A stretch of 24,928 nucleotides of DNA from JAVBKX01 sp031553835. Its GTDB lineage: Bacteria; Bacteroidota; Bacteroidia; Bacteroidales; Azobacteroidaceae. Of the stretch, positions 23,794 through 24,928 are shown one piece after another. How positions within the stretch are numbered: the stretch's first letter is position 1; each line of letters begins with the position of its first letter. A model generated the notes under the pieces. It had not been told where the DNA came from. It made no database searches and saw only the letters and a list, made by a program, of their open reading frames with translations. The position numbers and the translations under genes were made by a program. The stretch lies in assembly GCA_031553835.1 (NCBI GenBank), contig JAVBKX010000015.1, positions 1 through 24,928 of the forward strand, in the 5' to 3' direction.

Positions 23794-24550
23794 TATTTTC
23801 ATAACCAATCGCCACAATCTCTTTCATTTTGATAAAATCAAACATATTGTATTGATCTAAATTGCTATGTTCCAAAAAGAAATTACATAACGTCTCATCA
23901 ATCAGTACATTACCCAGCATAGCCAAGTGAAATGTTCGTTCGGCTATTTGCGCCAATCCCTTTACATTCCCTTTGTGTAATCCCAATGTGTGCGGATTCA
24001 CATGAAGACCGACAATAAACTCACAGTCGGGCCGGATATGGCGCACAGGCAGATTGTTGAGTACGCCGCCATCTACATGCAGGCAATCGTTTATTTTTAC
24101 CGGAGCGAAAATAACAGGAATACTGGCTGAAGCGATTACCGCTTCAATAACATCGCCACGGTCAAAATATTCGGTTTCTCCTTTGTGCAGATTAGTCGTC
24201 GTTGCAACAAACGGAATTTTCAGATCTTCGATTTTTTTTGCTCGCAGCAATGTCTTTAAAAATTGCTGAGCGCCTTTCATCGTCATCACATTATCCATCG
24301 TAATCTCTGCTTTTACAAAAGATTTCAACCGTTCACGAGTTAATAACGGCAACAACTCGTCAGGATGGTATCCATCGGCCAACAGGCATCCGATGATCGC
24401 GCCCATACTGGTTCCTGCAATAATATCGAACTTAAATCCGGCTTCCATTAATGCTTTGGCAGCTCCAAGATGGGAAAATCCGCGGGCGCCGCCTCCGCTC
24501 AACACCAAACCGCATTTGTATTTCTTATTCTTTGTATTGTTAGTTTGCAT
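23738..24550 (-). CDS. Patatin-like phospholipase
   Basis: A lipid acyl hydrolase with a Ser-Asp dyad. From the ATG at 24550 the protein has 270 residues: the oxyanion loop SGGGARGFSHLG (18-29), the nucleophile elbow GTSMG (Ser48), ATTTN and FAP strands and the DGG triad with Asp160 in HVDGGVLNNLP. This is the RssA/YchK-like bacterial group. It has no signal peptide or transmembrane helix, so it is cytoplasmic or peripherally bound. A start at 24589 would add 13 residues and would read through the -7 box at 24579-24586, so the shorter start is preferred. It probably hydrolyses phospholipids or lysophospholipids; the exact substrate is unknown. Confidence 0.92.
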   Translation of the reverse strand: MQTNNTKNKKYKCGLVLSGGGARGFSHLGAAKALMEAGFKFDIIAGTSMGAIIGCLLADGYHPDELLPLLTRERLKSFVKAEITMDNVMTMKGAQQFLKTLLRAKKIEDLKIPFVATTTNLHKGETEYFDRGDVIEAVIASASIPVIFAPVKINDCLHVDGGVLNNLPVRHIRPDCEFIVGLHVNPHTLGLHKGNVKGLAQIAERTFHLAMLGNVLIDETLCNFFLEHSNLDQYNMFDFIKMKEIVAIGYENTKKKLAANPQLLDSLHVL

Positions 24551-24578
24551 AAACTGATAGTGTTTGATAAAATCGTAA

Positions 24579-24586
24579 CAAACGTA
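24579..24586 (-). promoter_or_regulatory. Probable -7 element of the patatin gene
   Basis: Minus strand TACGTTTG, a perfect TAnnTTTG, with the predicted start about 20 bases before the ATG at 24550. No good TTTG is seen at -33. Confidence 0.55.
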
Positions 24587-24771
24587 CAAAACTACATAAA
24601 AAGGATTTCCCGTGCAATACCTGTACCTTTGCGTTTTTCAGTTTTATCATTTCAGGATTTCCTTTTTCGATTTTCGCATATTTTTCACGAAAAGTTTCTT
24701 ATTCTAAATCTTTGGTTTACTGGCGATTGATTTTTGTCGGAATAAAATTCGAAAAAAAAAAGGAAAAAAGA
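24587..24771. other. Non-coding, AT-rich stretch upstream of a strong promoter
   Basis: No convincing gene on either strand. It holds a small hairpin TTTTCG/CGAAAA (24671-24693) and, at its right end (about 24741-24770), an A-rich run directly upstream of the next -33 box that could act like an UP element. Confidence 0.5.
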
Positions 24772-24803
24772 TTTGGACGGAAAGGATATAGGTTCTATCT
24801 TTG
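24772..24803 (+). promoter_or_regulatory. Strong stable-RNA-type promoter
   Basis: TTTG (24772-24775), exactly 20 bases, TATCTTTG (24796-24803), preceded by an A-rich tract. The following GCATCCGC closely matches GCACTCGC after the tRNA-Phe promoter in this window, suggesting the rRNA/tRNA class of promoter. Confidence 0.75.
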
Positions 24804-24809
24804 CATCCG

Positions 24810-24928
24810 CTTTCCGGGAAAAGGGAGTTGTGCCGGGTTCACCGGTTGAATTTTAGAAGGGATGGTCGAACGGGCAGATACTGGTGAGTTGAGGCTTCGG
24901 GAGTAGCCTGACCGGATTAACAGGGGAG
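24810..24928 (+). other. 5' part of a GC-richer structured transcript, continues beyond the window
   Basis: From the predicted start onward the sequence is clearly more GC-rich than the flank. It contains hairpins such as CCGG-GTTCA-CCGG (24833-24845) and AGGCT/AGCCT closed by GGTC/GACC. There is no useful reading frame. It is probably an RNA gene or the leader of one: an rRNA operon leader, RNase P RNA (the terminal GGGGAG resembles the bases leading into the conserved GAGGAAAGTCC of rnpB) or another stable RNA. The window ends before the diagnostic parts, so the identity is open. Confidence 0.45.

Noticed and set aside
24624..24631. Plus-strand TACCTTTG, a possible promoter for a small RNA at 24632-24770
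   Set aside because: No -33 box at the right distance, and nothing gene-like follows apart from a 6-bp hairpin without a convincing T-run.
24862..24906. 14-residue open frame in the right-edge transcript, a possible leader peptide
   Set aside because: The only AG-rich stretch is directly adjacent to the ATG, the codons are not notable for any regulatory amino acid, and the region looks like a structured RNA.

Overview
The window looks like a Bacteroidales chromosome (Bacteroidota). The case rests on several independent signs: promoters of the Bacteroidota type (TTTG, about 20 bases, TAnnTTTG) in front of most transcription units, almost no Shine-Dalgarno sequences, AT-rich DNA, families largely confined to the phylum (DUF3836, DUF3822, DUF4468, a type IX secretion sorting domain, the GH3/serine-hydrolase bifunctional enzyme) and a Bacteroidota-type tyrosine integrase. 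The genus cannot be settled from this sequence.

Left edge (1-640): the N-terminal 107 codons of a tyrosine recombinase run off the window. It lies next to the 3' side of a tRNA-Phe(GAA) gene that has its own promoter and terminator. This may be the edge of an integrated element.

Minus-strand block (703-10515): read in transcription order it holds a DUF3836 secreted protein, a DUF2975 membrane protein, a small Xre/YozG-type repressor, a second DUF2975 paralogue, sppA (signal peptide peptidase), an M16 zinc protease, lpxK (lipid A 4'-kinase), purine nucleoside phosphorylase and thiL. The promoter at the head of this block is bracketed by two copies of a 15-base operator-like palindrome, TATCG-N5-CGATA. 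I infer that the small repressor controls its own operon through them.

Middle (10698-18465): a lipoprotein alpha/beta hydrolase and a cardiolipin synthase (cls) diverge from overlapping promoters. Then a minus-strand group encodes a very large periplasmic GH3 glycosidase plus serine beta-lactamase-type hydrolase, fused in frame to a CobC-like histidine phosphatase. It is followed by a PlsC-type acyltransferase and a DUF4468 protein whose C-terminus overlaps the 3' end of cls head-on by 83 bases.

Right part (18556-24928): a RecD/Dda-like helicase, then DUF3822 overlapping rsmD (16S rRNA methyltransferase), a tiny secreted protein that is little more than a signal peptide and a T9SS sorting domain, a small lipoprotein, an S41 protease lipoprotein and, convergent with it, a patatin-like phospholipase. 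The last 160 bases hold a strong stable-RNA-type promoter and the start of a GC-richer, structured transcript that continues beyond the window.

Most genes are envelope biology (lipid A, phospholipids, peptidoglycan recycling, membrane and periplasmic proteolysis) mixed with housekeeping. The clearest candidates for something undescribed are the doubly operated DUF3836-DUF2975-HTH-DUF2975 unit feeding into sppA, and the secreted-enzyme/CobC fusion.
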